Shown here in pieces: positions 17,906 through 26,335 of a DNA stretch of 37,736 bases (position 1 is the first letter of the stretch; each line of letters starts with the position of its first letter). The DNA lies in NCBI GenBank assembly GCA_016926155.1, contig JAFGPC010000012.1, positions 1 through 37,736 on the forward strand, in the 5' to 3' direction. Source of the DNA: Sedimentisphaerales bacterium (GTDB lineage: Bacteria; Planctomycetota; Phycisphaerae; Sedimentisphaerales; Anaerohalosphaeraceae). Made by a program: the position numbers and the translations under genes. The notes under the pieces were generated by a model. The model ran no database searches, had not been told where the DNA came from, and was given only the letters and a program-made list of their open reading frames with translations.

Positions 17906-19709
17906 TTCAGTATTCCAGGCAATCGGACATATGTTTCGACTCAGTCGATGGGTCGGGCCGATCTTTGATAAAGAGTTGCGGGTGTCAAGCCGCCGAAAGA
18001 GGAACTATGCGCTGCGATTCGGATATCTTGCCTGTCTAACGGCGTTTATCGCCCTGGTCTGGTTTAGTTCCGTCAATTTGCAGATCCGGGGCACAGTGGC
18101 CTATCAACAAGCCAAAATGGCGGAAGCCGGTAAAATCATTGTTGTTACAATCGTGATTTTTCAATTTTTAGCGACACAGTTTATTGCCATAATCATGTTG
18201 AGTACGTCTATCAGCGACGAAATTTACCATCGCACTCTGGGTGTTCTAATGACCACGCCAATTAACAGCTTTCAAATCGTGATGGGAAAGTTGTTCAGCA
18301 AACTGCTTCAGTTGCTGCTTCTGCTGGCAATCAGTCTGCCCCTTCTGGCGATTGTCCGAGTATTGGGCGGTGTTCCATGGAATTATATCCTGTCCGGTCT
18401 TTGCATTACGCTGACATCCATTATTTTTGCCGGTTCGGTAAGCTTGTTTTTCTCCATTGGCGGACGACGATCCTATGCCGTAATCTTGACCACCATTCTG
18501 GCGTTGGGTGTGGTGTATGCATTTATCCCCGGCTTAACGGTCTGGCTGTTTTACTACAGCAAGCTCCAGAATTATCTGGTGCCTCTTCTGGCCATTTTTA
18601 ATCCTTTTATTGTTATTGCAATGGAGTCGCAAACGGTCCTGCAGGCCTGGGGGGCAGGTGTGCTGCCCCGTTATTTTTGGGCGGTTCATTGCGGTCTTAT
18701 GCTGTTTTTATCTTCGATTATGCTGGCTTGGGCGGTTCGGATCGTTCGGAAGGCTGCTCTCAGCCAGGCGGTGGGAGAAAATCCGGGCCCATGGAAGCCG
18801 ATTTTTCATCGAAAGGCTCCCAAGAAAGCCCGCACAAGGGATGTTAATAAGGAACAGGAAAACGGTGCGATTCGAGATGTCATTGGTTCTCCGGTGATCT
18901 GGAAGGAGTTGCGAGCACCGCTGATCCAGGGTGGGAAACATCATAGCCTTATCGGTTTGATACTGGCTGTTGGAGCCCTTGTATTTACCTACTGGATGGG
19001 CTGGAAAGATGACCTGTTGCGGGAAGACAACACGCACATGTCGTACGTGACAATTTTCATGTTTATGGGATTGGTATGTACTCTGGTGCTTGCAGCGACG
19101 ATGATCACATCGGAGAAAGAACTTCGTTCCTGGCCGTTGCTGCTGGCAACCACGCTGGAGGACAGAGAGATTCTTTTAGGGAAGGCTGCCGGCGTTTTCC
19201 GACGCTGCCTCCCCGTCTGGCTGTTCATGGCAGTTCATGTGCTGTTATTTATCCTGGCCGGGTATATTCATCCCATAGCCATTGTTCACCTATTGCTGAT
19301 TATACTATGGATTGTTGTTTTTCTTACCGGAAGTGGATTGTATTTCAGCTCTCTATTTCGTCGAACAACAACCGCCGTCGTGGCCAACATGGCATTGGCC
19401 ATCGTACTCTGGTTTGTGGTCCCCGTAGTGCTGGGATCTCTCATCGAGATGGCCGACAATCCAAAACCTTTTCTTCTTTATATGCGGGCTCACCCCCTGG
19501 TTCAGACCAGCATCACCATGCGGGGCAACGGTGGAGATGTCAATGCGGAAACCCCCATGAATCAACTGCAATATATCTGGCCGGATCGAAAACAAAGCAG
19601 GATAGGAAACACCAATCTGACCCTGATTAATTCCGTTTTTCTTTACGGCAGTGCAGGCATTTTGCTTGGCTGGAGGGCCAAGAAGAGATTGCGAAAAAAT
19701 GTTTTTTAA
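17898..19709 (+). CDS. ABC-2 permease paralog 2 (double ABC-2 unit)
   Basis: GTG 17898 overlaps the previous stop by 8 bp and gives an N-terminus of the same length as the paralogs; ATG 17931 is the alternative. The 603-aa product has GPIFDKELRVSSRRKRNYAL near the start, ABC-2 motif copy 1 near 105 (SDEIYHRTLGVLMTTPINSF), a mid-protein SPVIWKELRAP, and copy 2 near 404 (SEKELRSWPLLLATTLEDRE) followed by RRCLPVWLF. It has many membrane helices. It is closest in pattern to paralog 4 (the same RRCLPVWL/KRCLPAWLP and RTTTAVV elements). Confidence 0.9.
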   Translation: MADSVFQAIGHMFRLSRWVGPIFDKELRVSSRRKRNYALRFGYLACLTAFIALVWFSSVNLQIRGTVAYQQAKMAEAGKIIVVTIVIFQFLATQFIAIIMLSTSISDEIYHRTLGVLMTTPINSFQIVMGKLFSKLLQLLLLLAISLPLLAIVRVLGGVPWNYILSGLCITLTSIIFAGSVSLFFSIGGRRSYAVILTTILALGVVYAFIPGLTVWLFYYSKLQNYLVPLLAIFNPFIVIAMESQTVLQAWGAGVLPRYFWAVHCGLMLFLSSIMLAWAVRIVRKAALSQAVGENPGPWKPIFHRKAPKKARTRDVNKEQENGAIRDVIGSPVIWKELRAPLIQGGKHHSLIGLILAVGALVFTYWMGWKDDLLREDNTHMSYVTIFMFMGLVCTLVLAATMITSEKELRSWPLLLATTLEDREILLGKAAGVFRRCLPVWLFMAVHVLLFILAGYIHPIAIVHLLLIILWIVVFLTGSGLYFSSLFRRTTTAVVANMALAIVLWFVVPVVLGSLIEMADNPKPFLLYMRAHPLVQTSITMRGNGGDVNAETPMNQLQYIWPDRKQSRIGNTNLTLINSVFLYGSAGILLGWRAKKRLRKNVF

Positions 19710-19764
19710 ACATGGAAAAGAAAAAGTCAGACGACGAGTGAATAGTGGATCGCAGGTCATTCAA

Positions 19765-21441
19765 ATGACAATAGATACCCCATTGAATCTATTGTCTTTA
19801 TCCTGGCTGGCCGGACCCATCTTCGACAAGGAGCTTCGGGTCGCCAGTCGAAGACGCCGAACCTATGTTTTACGGGCCGGCTATATTCTCCTGTTGCTGT
19901 TTTTCATCTGCATAACATGGTTCAATGTGATGTCTCGATTCAGAGCAGCGGGCCAAACCGGGCAAGCCGCCGCCATGGGACAAATGGGACAACAAATCAT
20001 CCTGACTATGAGCTGGTTCCAGTTCATAACGCTCCAAGTGCTGGGAACCGTGCTGATGAGCAATTCCCTATGCCAGGAAAGAATCCGGGGAAGCCTCAGT
20101 ACATTGATGTCCACTCCCATCCGGAGTGCTGAGATCATTCTAGGCAAACTTTTCGGACGCTTGCTACAACCGTTTCTTCTCTTAGCGGCAGGACTCTCGG
20201 TGTTGTCCATCCTGCGTGCTTTCGGGGGTATGGATTGGGACTATGTCCTGGGCAGTTTTTGTATTACGGTGACGGCTACACTGTTGGCCGCTTCCATCAG
20301 CCTGTTCTTTTCGATGAGAACGCATCGGGCCTACACTGCAATCTTATTAACCGCGGTCGTTCTTGCTTTTTTCTATGGAATCCCCGTCTTTATTCCATTC
20401 CTCATTTCCGGCAAAGCAGGTTCAACGATGCTCCAGTTGGGATTGACCAGCCCGGTCGGAGCCATGATGGAGATCAGTTACAATGTTTTCAGCGCCAATG
20501 CAGCCCCTGGTTTCTCATGGCCAAGGCATTGTCTATGGATGTGTGCCCTCAGTATCGTTCCGATAACGCTATCGGCATCGGGCTTGCGCCACGTCGCCCT
20601 TTCCTCCAATCGAATGCCTTATAAAAGACCTTTTTGGAAACGAATTCTACCGGGCGCACGACCGGCACAAGACACCCTTGTCAAACCTGTTCACGGCTCC
20701 CCGGTTCTCTGGCGGGAAATGCGGCATGTTTCAGGTAAAGGCATTATTATAGGTACGATCCTTCTTGGCTTGGCTTCCGTAGTGCCTTTGGCAGTGTTCT
20801 TACTCTATGGCAATCCGGGATGGATGGTTTTTTATCGAATTCACAGTCTTATCGCCATGGCGCTGTGGCTTATCGTATCGTTACGTACTTGTTCCATGGC
20901 GGCTGTAAGCATTACACAAGAGCGGGAATCACGAACATGGACATCCCTTCTTGCAACGCCCTTAAGTGAAACCGATATCCTCTTCGGCAAGGCTCTGGCA
21001 ATCGTATATCGCAATATATTTTTGTGGATAGTGTTATTGGTTACCAATCTCTTGTTTTACTGGTGCGTGTTATTTATCCAACAAAAGCAATCCTCCAACA
21101 TGGAACCGGACCAGGCAATCCAATACATTGTATATTTTTTCCTGTCCCTGGGTTCTTCCATTGCTTTTCTTCTGTATTTGATTGGTGTGGGATTATTCTT
21201 CAGTTCCCGCCTCCGCAGCACGACGGCAGCCGTTGCGGTAACCGTATTATTTATTTTGGTGTTCTATTTTCTCTCCCGCCTTCTGATTCCAATACTTTAT
21301 ACATTCTTTTCCGGTTTTTTTCCCTATACGTCGATTTGGTTTATGCTGATTCCATCTGTCCTGTATATTGCAGGTCACGCAGGATTAGGATTACTACTGT
21401 TATTTCTGACAAAACGCAGGCTGCGAAAAAATATCGATTGA
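19765..21441 (+). CDS. ABC-2 permease paralog 3 (double ABC-2 unit)
   Basis: The frame is open upstream to 19651, but alignment with the paralogs favours ATG 19765 (558 aa), where GPIFDKELRVASRRRRTYVL starts after about 15 residues. An ATG at 19699 overlapping the previous gene is possible. ABC-2 motif copy 1 lies near 102 (CQERIRGSLSTLMSTPIRSA, differing from the SDEI form of the others) and copy 2 near 383 (TQERESRTWTSLLATPLSET). A central SPVLWREMRHV replaces the usual WKEL. It is the most divergent of the four and may transport or dock something different. Confidence 0.88.
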   Translation: MTIDTPLNLLSLSWLAGPIFDKELRVASRRRRTYVLRAGYILLLLFFICITWFNVMSRFRAAGQTGQAAAMGQMGQQIILTMSWFQFITLQVLGTVLMSNSLCQERIRGSLSTLMSTPIRSAEIILGKLFGRLLQPFLLLAAGLSVLSILRAFGGMDWDYVLGSFCITVTATLLAASISLFFSMRTHRAYTAILLTAVVLAFFYGIPVFIPFLISGKAGSTMLQLGLTSPVGAMMEISYNVFSANAAPGFSWPRHCLWMCALSIVPITLSASGLRHVALSSNRMPYKRPFWKRILPGARPAQDTLVKPVHGSPVLWREMRHVSGKGIIIGTILLGLASVVPLAVFLLYGNPGWMVFYRIHSLIAMALWLIVSLRTCSMAAVSITQERESRTWTSLLATPLSETDILFGKALAIVYRNIFLWIVLLVTNLLFYWCVLFIQQKQSSNMEPDQAIQYIVYFFLSLGSSIAFLLYLIGVGLFFSSRLRSTTAAVAVTVLFILVFYFLSRLLIPILYTFFSGFFPYTSIWFMLIPSVLYIAGHAGLGLLLLFLTKRRLRKNID

Positions 21442-21462
21442 ATTGCAATTAAAGTATAACAT

Positions 21463-21498
21463 ATGACATACAAGGATTTGAGGTCGTTGGTTGAATAA
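21463..21498 (+). other. Possible 11-codon minicistron abutting permease 4
   Basis: ATG 21463 opens MTYKDLRSLVE and stops at TAA 21496-21498. The ATG of permease 4 begins at the very next base (TAAATG). Permease 4 has no close Shine-Dalgarno sequence. This could be a coupling leader, or a chance frame. Confidence 0.18.
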
Positions 21499-23262
21499 AT
21501 GGCAACAATGGATAACATCTTGAATACCGTAACATTTTACTGGTTAACCGGACCAATTTTCGACAAGGAGCTTCGGGTCGCCAGCCGACGGCGGCGCAAT
21601 TATGTTTTCCGCTCCTTGTATCTCCTGATCCTCACATTGATTCTTATTCTATTTTGGGTAGAGGAAGTTCGCTTCAGCTACGGTTCGGCCTCCAGTCGGG
21701 CATCCCGGATGTATATGGTGGGTATGGGAATTACGGCCATCATCATCTGGGCCCAGTTCTGCACTTCCCAGATTATCGGCGTGATCATGCTCAGCACCAG
21801 CATCAGTGATGAAATTTACAGCAAAACCCTCGGCGCATTAATGACCACTCCAATCAACAGCATGCAGATCGTACTGGGCAAATTGCTCAGCGGATTATTA
21901 CAAATTCTGGTACTGATCGGAGTGTCCTTTCCCCTGTTGGCCATTGTCCGTGTGTTCGGCGGCGTGCCCTGGCAATTTCTTCTTTCCGGTTTCTGTATCA
22001 CCATGACGGCAGTGATATTTGTCGGATCGTTATGTATGTTCTTTTCGATTTTCTGCCGTCGGGCTTACGTAGTGATTATCCTGACGATCCTGACACTAGC
22101 GGCGCTGTTTTTGTTTTTCCCACTGCTTACTCTATTCGCTATCCATCGCGTCATTGATGAGAAGATTTTCGTCAGTCTATTGTATCATCTGAATCCTTAT
22201 TTCTGTATGGGTGTGCAGACGGAGATCCTGTTCGATCCCCGCTCTGCAGGATTCACTGGACCTATCTTCTGGCCTCTTCACTGTGGGATCCTATTGATAC
22301 TATCGAGCGGAATCCTTCTGCTTTGTGTGGTAATGGTGCGTCGGGCGGCACTGAGACAAATCGTAGGAGCTTCGCCGGGTGTCCAATCGAGGTATGTATC
22401 CGAACAGGTACAAGAGTATATGGACAAAGCCGGACGCATCCGGCGAGTATGGGGTCCGCCCGTGGTATGGAAGGAACTCCTTAGTCCACTGACTCGTCAT
22501 AAAACACTGGTCGTCGTTTTTGGGATCATCGGACTGGGATTGTTGATAATTTCTTACGGCCTGTTCGCCGAGCACAATGACCTAGATGAAGAATATTGCC
22601 ATATCCTGTACGGCGTCATTTTCTTTTCACTGGGATTATTGGTCACTCTCGTGTTCCCGGCAACGACCATTACGACAGAGAGAGAATCGAGGACCTGGCC
22701 GGCCCTGTTGGGTACAGCCGTTGATGATTGGAATATTTTGCTGGGAAAAGTAATCGGTACACTTAAGCGATGTCTGCCAGCCTGGCTGCCGCTTTTCGGA
22801 CATATCTGGCTGTTTACCCTAGTGGGTTATATTCACCCCGCAGCCATGTTTCAGATTTCTTTCCTGGTGTTCTGGACGATGATGTTTCTTATCGGTTCAG
22901 GACTGTATTTCAGCGGCCGGTTCAAGCGCACCACCACAGCGGTAGTTATGAATTTTATTCTTGGCTCGGTAATCTGGGCGCTGGTTCCGTTTTTATTGTT
23001 TATGATGCTGGCCATCTCCCATTCGAGTGATGATCTGGGGGAAGCGTACATGGATTTGAATCCCTATGTCCACCTGTGTTCCATACTGGATGCAACAGCA
23101 CGGCAAAACAGCTCTCTCCGTTACGACTGGCTTTCCGGCGGCCGGAGCAACTTTTGGGAATCCTCAATCTGGATGCTTCTTTGTGGATGGACCTACATAG
23201 CTATCGGTGTATTTTTCGCCTGGAGGGCCAAATGCAGATTTCGAAAAAACATTTTTCACTAA
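21499..23262 (+). CDS. ABC-2 permease paralog 4 (double ABC-2 unit)
   Basis: This 587-aa protein begins with GPIFDKELRVASRRRRNYVF about 17 residues in. ABC-2 motif copy 1 lies near 102 (SDEIYSKTLGALMTTPINSM), a central GPPVVWKELLSPL near 315, and copy 2 near 391 (TTERESRTWPALLGTAVDDW), followed by KRCLPAWLPLFGHIW. The nucleotide stretch coding for IFDKELRVAS is nearly identical to that in paralog 3 (gacaaggagcttcgggtcgc in both), pointing to recent duplication or gene conversion. It is the last gene of the 605-23262 run. Confidence 0.9.
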   Translation: MATMDNILNTVTFYWLTGPIFDKELRVASRRRRNYVFRSLYLLILTLILILFWVEEVRFSYGSASSRASRMYMVGMGITAIIIWAQFCTSQIIGVIMLSTSISDEIYSKTLGALMTTPINSMQIVLGKLLSGLLQILVLIGVSFPLLAIVRVFGGVPWQFLLSGFCITMTAVIFVGSLCMFFSIFCRRAYVVIILTILTLAALFLFFPLLTLFAIHRVIDEKIFVSLLYHLNPYFCMGVQTEILFDPRSAGFTGPIFWPLHCGILLILSSGILLLCVVMVRRAALRQIVGASPGVQSRYVSEQVQEYMDKAGRIRRVWGPPVVWKELLSPLTRHKTLVVVFGIIGLGLLIISYGLFAEHNDLDEEYCHILYGVIFFSLGLLVTLVFPATTITTERESRTWPALLGTAVDDWNILLGKVIGTLKRCLPAWLPLFGHIWLFTLVGYIHPAAMFQISFLVFWTMMFLIGSGLYFSGRFKRTTTAVVMNFILGSVIWALVPFLLFMMLAISHSSDDLGEAYMDLNPYVHLCSILDATARQNSSLRYDWLSGGRSNFWESSIWMLLCGWTYIAIGVFFAWRAKCRFRKNIFH

Positions 23263-23313
23263 TCTAAACACAGAACGATAGAAGGAACGGAAATATAACT
23301 ATCGTAAGACGGA

Positions 23314-23326
23314 AATGATTATCATT
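23314..23326. promoter_or_regulatory. Fur-box-like palindrome upstream of the DUF503 gene
   Basis: AATGAT-T-ATCATT is a perfect 6-1-6 inverted repeat matching the central 13 bp of the classical Fur box (AATGAT-A-ATCATT) except for the central base. The outer bases match poorly. A -10-like TATAAC lies at 23294-23299, so the site would sit near a transcription start, and the DUF503 start codon is at 23349. A 7-bp inverted repeat ACGATAG/CTATCGT (23275-23281 and 23299-23305) is just upstream. Iron regulation is inference. Confidence 0.35.
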
Positions 23327-23348
23327 CGTTCCATATTGAGGGAAGGTT

Positions 23349-23645
23349 ATGGTTGTCGGAACTTTGATTGTTCACATTCATCTGCATGGCCTGGGTTCGC
23401 TTAAGGACAAACGCCGGATCGTCAAGAGTCTGATCGGGCGTCTGCAGAGCCGTTTTAATTTTTCAATATCAGAGGTAAACGCCCTAGATAATAAAGCGGT
23501 GGGAATCATTGGGCTGGCAACGGCAAGCAATGACGGTGTTTTTGTTGAAAAACAACTTGATATTGTTATCCAATTCATCCAAGGAGATGGGCGATTCTAT
23601 GTCGGTCGGATCGACCGCGAAATTTTCTTTTGCGGCGAAGATTGA
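23349..23645 (+). CDS. DUF503 family protein (YlxP-like)
   Basis: This 98-aa protein matches the DUF503 pattern along its whole length: VVGTLIVHIHLHGLGSLKDK, RRIVKSLIGRLQSRFNFSIS, EVNALDNKAVGIIGLATAS. The biochemical role is not settled; many relatives are encoded beside nusA/infB/rbfA and the YlxP name comes from there. Here it stands apart from such genes. GGAAGG sits just before ATG 23349. It is transcribed towards the minus-strand DUF4432 gene, with 43 nt between the stops. Confidence 0.85.
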   Translation: MVVGTLIVHIHLHGLGSLKDKRRIVKSLIGRLQSRFNFSISEVNALDNKAVGIIGLATASNDGVFVEKQLDIVIQFIQGDGRFYVGRIDREIFFCGED

Positions 23646-23688
23646 TCAAAAGCAGCTTGTCCGACTTTCATTTCGAACTCGATTTCAC

Positions 23689-24771
23689 TCAACGACTTGC
23701 CCCTGTCAATCGGAGGAGTTTCTGAATCTCTTCCTTTTGCGTCAGGATTGTAAATTCCAGATCGTAGGTGCGGCTTTTTCCAGGCGCCAGATGAAGGAGT
23801 TTTTTCTGTTTACGGGCCGCCGCCTGGCCGATGGGGAAGTTGGTACCCGGCTCCAGAGCGCAAACATAGTCGCCGATCCCCCAGTGCTGCCAGTTCGCCA
23901 AACATGGCAGCTTCTTTCCGGTGTATCGCAACTGCAAAGCAAATTTGAGTTTGCGATTGTATAAGCCCGCCGTGACTATGCCTTTTTTATCGGCAACTGC
24001 ATCAATGAATCCGCAGCCTTCCCCCCCGTCGCGATGCGACTCGAGCGGACCGGAGCCCTTCCGATAGTTTCGCCGATCATTGAAAACGGCGTTGTCCATA
24101 TCCAGCCCTCGGGATCGACATACACCGTTGTAAAGTATATCAACGCCCTGGTCCACCAGCGGCCAGCCGAAATTACAGTGATACAACAGCATATGCGGAA
24201 TAGTCTGTGTGCCTCGATTGGAGACAACATCATGAATTCGAATCGTTGGCTCACCCAGCTTGCCCGATATGGTCCGCCGCAGTTCCAGACTGGGGCCAAA
24301 TACCCGTGATTGTTTGATGACTCCAGTGATGCTCATACCAAGGATTCCTGCGGCCGGGTCAGGCTGCTGGATGGATTCAATGCAAGCCGGCAGGTTGCTG
24401 ATCCGGCCATGCAGACCCCGCTGTCCATTCTCATCCGATTCCGGCCCACCGACATGGGTCAAACCGCAGGTGGTGACCAGTCCTCCCGAAAACGTATACA
24501 ACCATTCCAGGCCAGCGTTGGCATCCGGGCGAGGAGCAGTAATGCCTCCATGGCTGATCCAGGCCAGACTGGCCGCTCCATAAAAGGCATCTACGATGTC
24601 CATGGCGCGGTCAATCACAACCTTATAACGTAGTGGCGTACCGGTGTTAATCCAGGCAATCCGAGTGCCCCGGCCAGGACCATCATCCAGAACGCTGGTT
24701 TCGATTCCCCCGACCTGAGCCGGATTGCAGATTTTATTCTTCCATGGTTGTGATTGGGTCTTTTTGGCCAT
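23689..24771 (-). CDS. DUF4432 family, aldose-1-epimerase-like protein
   Basis: The 360-aa product has the galactose-mutarotase-like beta-sandwich pattern of DUF4432 proteins: DDGPGRGTRIAWINTGTPLR, VVIDRAMDIVDAFYGAASLA, GLEWLYTFSGGLVTTCGLTH and GLHGRISNLPA. A well-placed GGAGG (24779-24783 on the plus strand, read in reverse) precedes the ATG. Family members are presumed sugar-binding or epimerase-like enzymes with an unproven reaction. The conserved CGLTHVGGP and HGRISN motifs are where such proteins bind their ligand. No signal peptide is visible, so it is probably cytoplasmic. It is divergent from miaB across a 169-bp spacer. Confidence 0.85.
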   Translation of the reverse strand: MAKKTQSQPWKNKICNPAQVGGIETSVLDDGPGRGTRIAWINTGTPLRYKVVIDRAMDIVDAFYGAASLAWISHGGITAPRPDANAGLEWLYTFSGGLVTTCGLTHVGGPESDENGQRGLHGRISNLPACIESIQQPDPAAGILGMSITGVIKQSRVFGPSLELRRTISGKLGEPTIRIHDVVSNRGTQTIPHMLLYHCNFGWPLVDQGVDILYNGVCRSRGLDMDNAVFNDRRNYRKGSGPLESHRDGGEGCGFIDAVADKKGIVTAGLYNRKLKFALQLRYTGKKLPCLANWQHWGIGDYVCALEPGTNFPIGQAAARKQKKLLHLAPGKSRTYDLEFTILTQKEEIQKLLRLTGASR

Positions 24772-24940
24772 AGGTTACCTCCGTTTCTATCTTTCCTTTT
24801 CCGGGCTATGTTTATCATATTTTCCGCCGGAGGTCAATCAGGAACTCGATATGATCCGTTTCCATCTCATGTCTACAGTGGAATCAATATTTTTTCAATG
24901 GGTAGAATTTATCATCCGGCTCTGATATGATTTCGCATCT

Positions 24941-26329
24941 ATGAATAGGCGAAAATTCCATATAAAGAACTTTGGCTGCCAGATGAACAAGCTGGATGCG
25001 GCTTTGGTTGCTTCGGCCCTTCAGAAATCCGGTTTTATCCTGACCGAACACGCCAGGGAAGCCGACGTGGTGCTCATTAATACCTGCTCGGTTCGTCAGC
25101 ACGCCGAGGACCGGGTTTTGTCGCATCTTGGCCATCTCAAGCACATGAAAGAGAACCGGCCGGAACTGGTGGTTGCGGTGATGGGATGTATGGCCCAGCG
25201 GCTGGGGACAAATCTGCTCTCGCATGAAGCGGTTGATATAGTGGCCGGTCCCGCTCAACTCCCGGAAATCCCACGCTTGATCGAGCAAGTATTAACGCAG
25301 GGGACAAAGACACTGGCAGTAACGGACAAAATTCGGACTATTACTAATCCAGAGCAGTCTGAGGCCCTGGATACCTTTGAATACGCCTATGATTCGGACG
25401 TGAACCATATTCCGGGGCAGGCGTTTGTACGCGCCATGCGGGGCTGCAATCAATTTTGCTCCTATTGCGTGGTGCCCTATGTTCGCGGTCCGGAAGTATC
25501 CAGGCCGCCGCATGCCATTATAGAACAGATCAAAAAACTGGCCGATCAGGGAGTACGCCAGGTTACTTTACTGGGCCAGACCATCAATTCCTACTCATAC
25601 CGAGACGGGGACAGGCAATATGGCCTGGCGAATCTGCTGGAAATGACATCTCGGATTGAAGGAGTTGAGTGGATACGGTTCATCACCAGTCATCCGGGAC
25701 ATTTTGACGATGCGATCCTTCATGCCATGGCGGATCTTGAAAAGGTCTGTCCCTACTTGCATATTCCCGCCCAGAGCGGCTCGGATCGGATTCTTAAGGC
25801 GATGAATCGAGGATACACGGCAAGGCAGTATCTTGATTTGCTGATCCGTGCCCGGCAAATCGTACCGGAGATTGCGATTGCGGGAGATTTTATTGTCGGT
25901 TTTCCGGGCGAAACCGAAGCCGATTTTGAAGCTACGGTTTACCTTGTGAGAGAAGCACGCTATAAAAACTGCTTTGTGTTCAAGTATTCTCCCCGTCCGG
26001 GAACCCGGGCCGACAGCAAACTGGCCGATACGGTTCAGGAAACAGTGAAAAAGGAAAGAAACTTGCGACTGCTTGATGTACAGAACGAAATCAATGAAAT
26101 TGACAATCAGCAGTTCGTCGGGCAAGTTATAAAGGTACTGGTGGAAGGACTCAGTAAAAAGCCACACCTGAATCAGGCTAATGAGGGAGGAATGCCGCAA
26201 TTGATCGGACGCACAGCAACCGATTTTATTGTGGTTTTCAATGGCCCCGAATCGCTGGCCGGCCAGTTCGCCAATATCCACATTGAGAAGGCGGGCGCTT
26301 TGACCTTGTTTGGTATGTTGGTTGAATGA
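24941..26329 (+). CDS. miaB: tRNA-2-methylthio-N6-dimethylallyladenosine synthase
   Basis: This 462-aa radical-SAM methylthiotransferase adds the 2-methylthio group to i6A37 of tRNAs reading UNN codons. The N-terminal cluster cysteines are C13 (KNFGCQMN), C49 (INTCSVR) and C83 (VMGCMAQR). The radical-SAM CxxxCxxC is C169-C173-C176 (GCNQFCSYCVVPYVRGPE). A C-terminal TRAM domain is expected in the last 70 residues (VEGLSKK, GRTATDFIVVF). Length and motifs are those of MiaB rather than MtaB or RimO. No Shine-Dalgarno sequence is visible, and a TATGAT at 24926-24931 lies only 10 nt from the start, so the mRNA might be leaderless. Its stop is 6 bp from the stop of the convergent TPR gene. Confidence 0.95.
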   Translation: MNRRKFHIKNFGCQMNKLDAALVASALQKSGFILTEHAREADVVLINTCSVRQHAEDRVLSHLGHLKHMKENRPELVVAVMGCMAQRLGTNLLSHEAVDIVAGPAQLPEIPRLIEQVLTQGTKTLAVTDKIRTITNPEQSEALDTFEYAYDSDVNHIPGQAFVRAMRGCNQFCSYCVVPYVRGPEVSRPPHAIIEQIKKLADQGVRQVTLLGQTINSYSYRDGDRQYGLANLLEMTSRIEGVEWIRFITSHPGHFDDAILHAMADLEKVCPYLHIPAQSGSDRILKAMNRGYTARQYLDLLIRARQIVPEIAIAGDFIVGFPGETEADFEATVYLVREARYKNCFVFKYSPRPGTRADSKLADTVQETVKKERNLRLLDVQNEINEIDNQQFVGQVIKVLVEGLSKKPHLNQANEGGMPQLIGRTATDFIVVFNGPESLAGQFANIHIEKAGALTLFGMLVE

Positions 26330-26335
26330 GCAATG

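Noticed and set aside
24809-24837. Minus-strand promoter for the DUF4432 gene (TTGACC with TATGAT)
   Set aside because: The two hexamers are separated by only 12 nt, too short for a sigma70 promoter, and other spacings give poor -10 matches.
25595-26281. Long minus-strand open frame inside miaB
   Set aside because: It lies opposite the conserved MiaB coding sequence, and its translation has no domain and unnatural composition; it is a shadow of the plus-strand gene.
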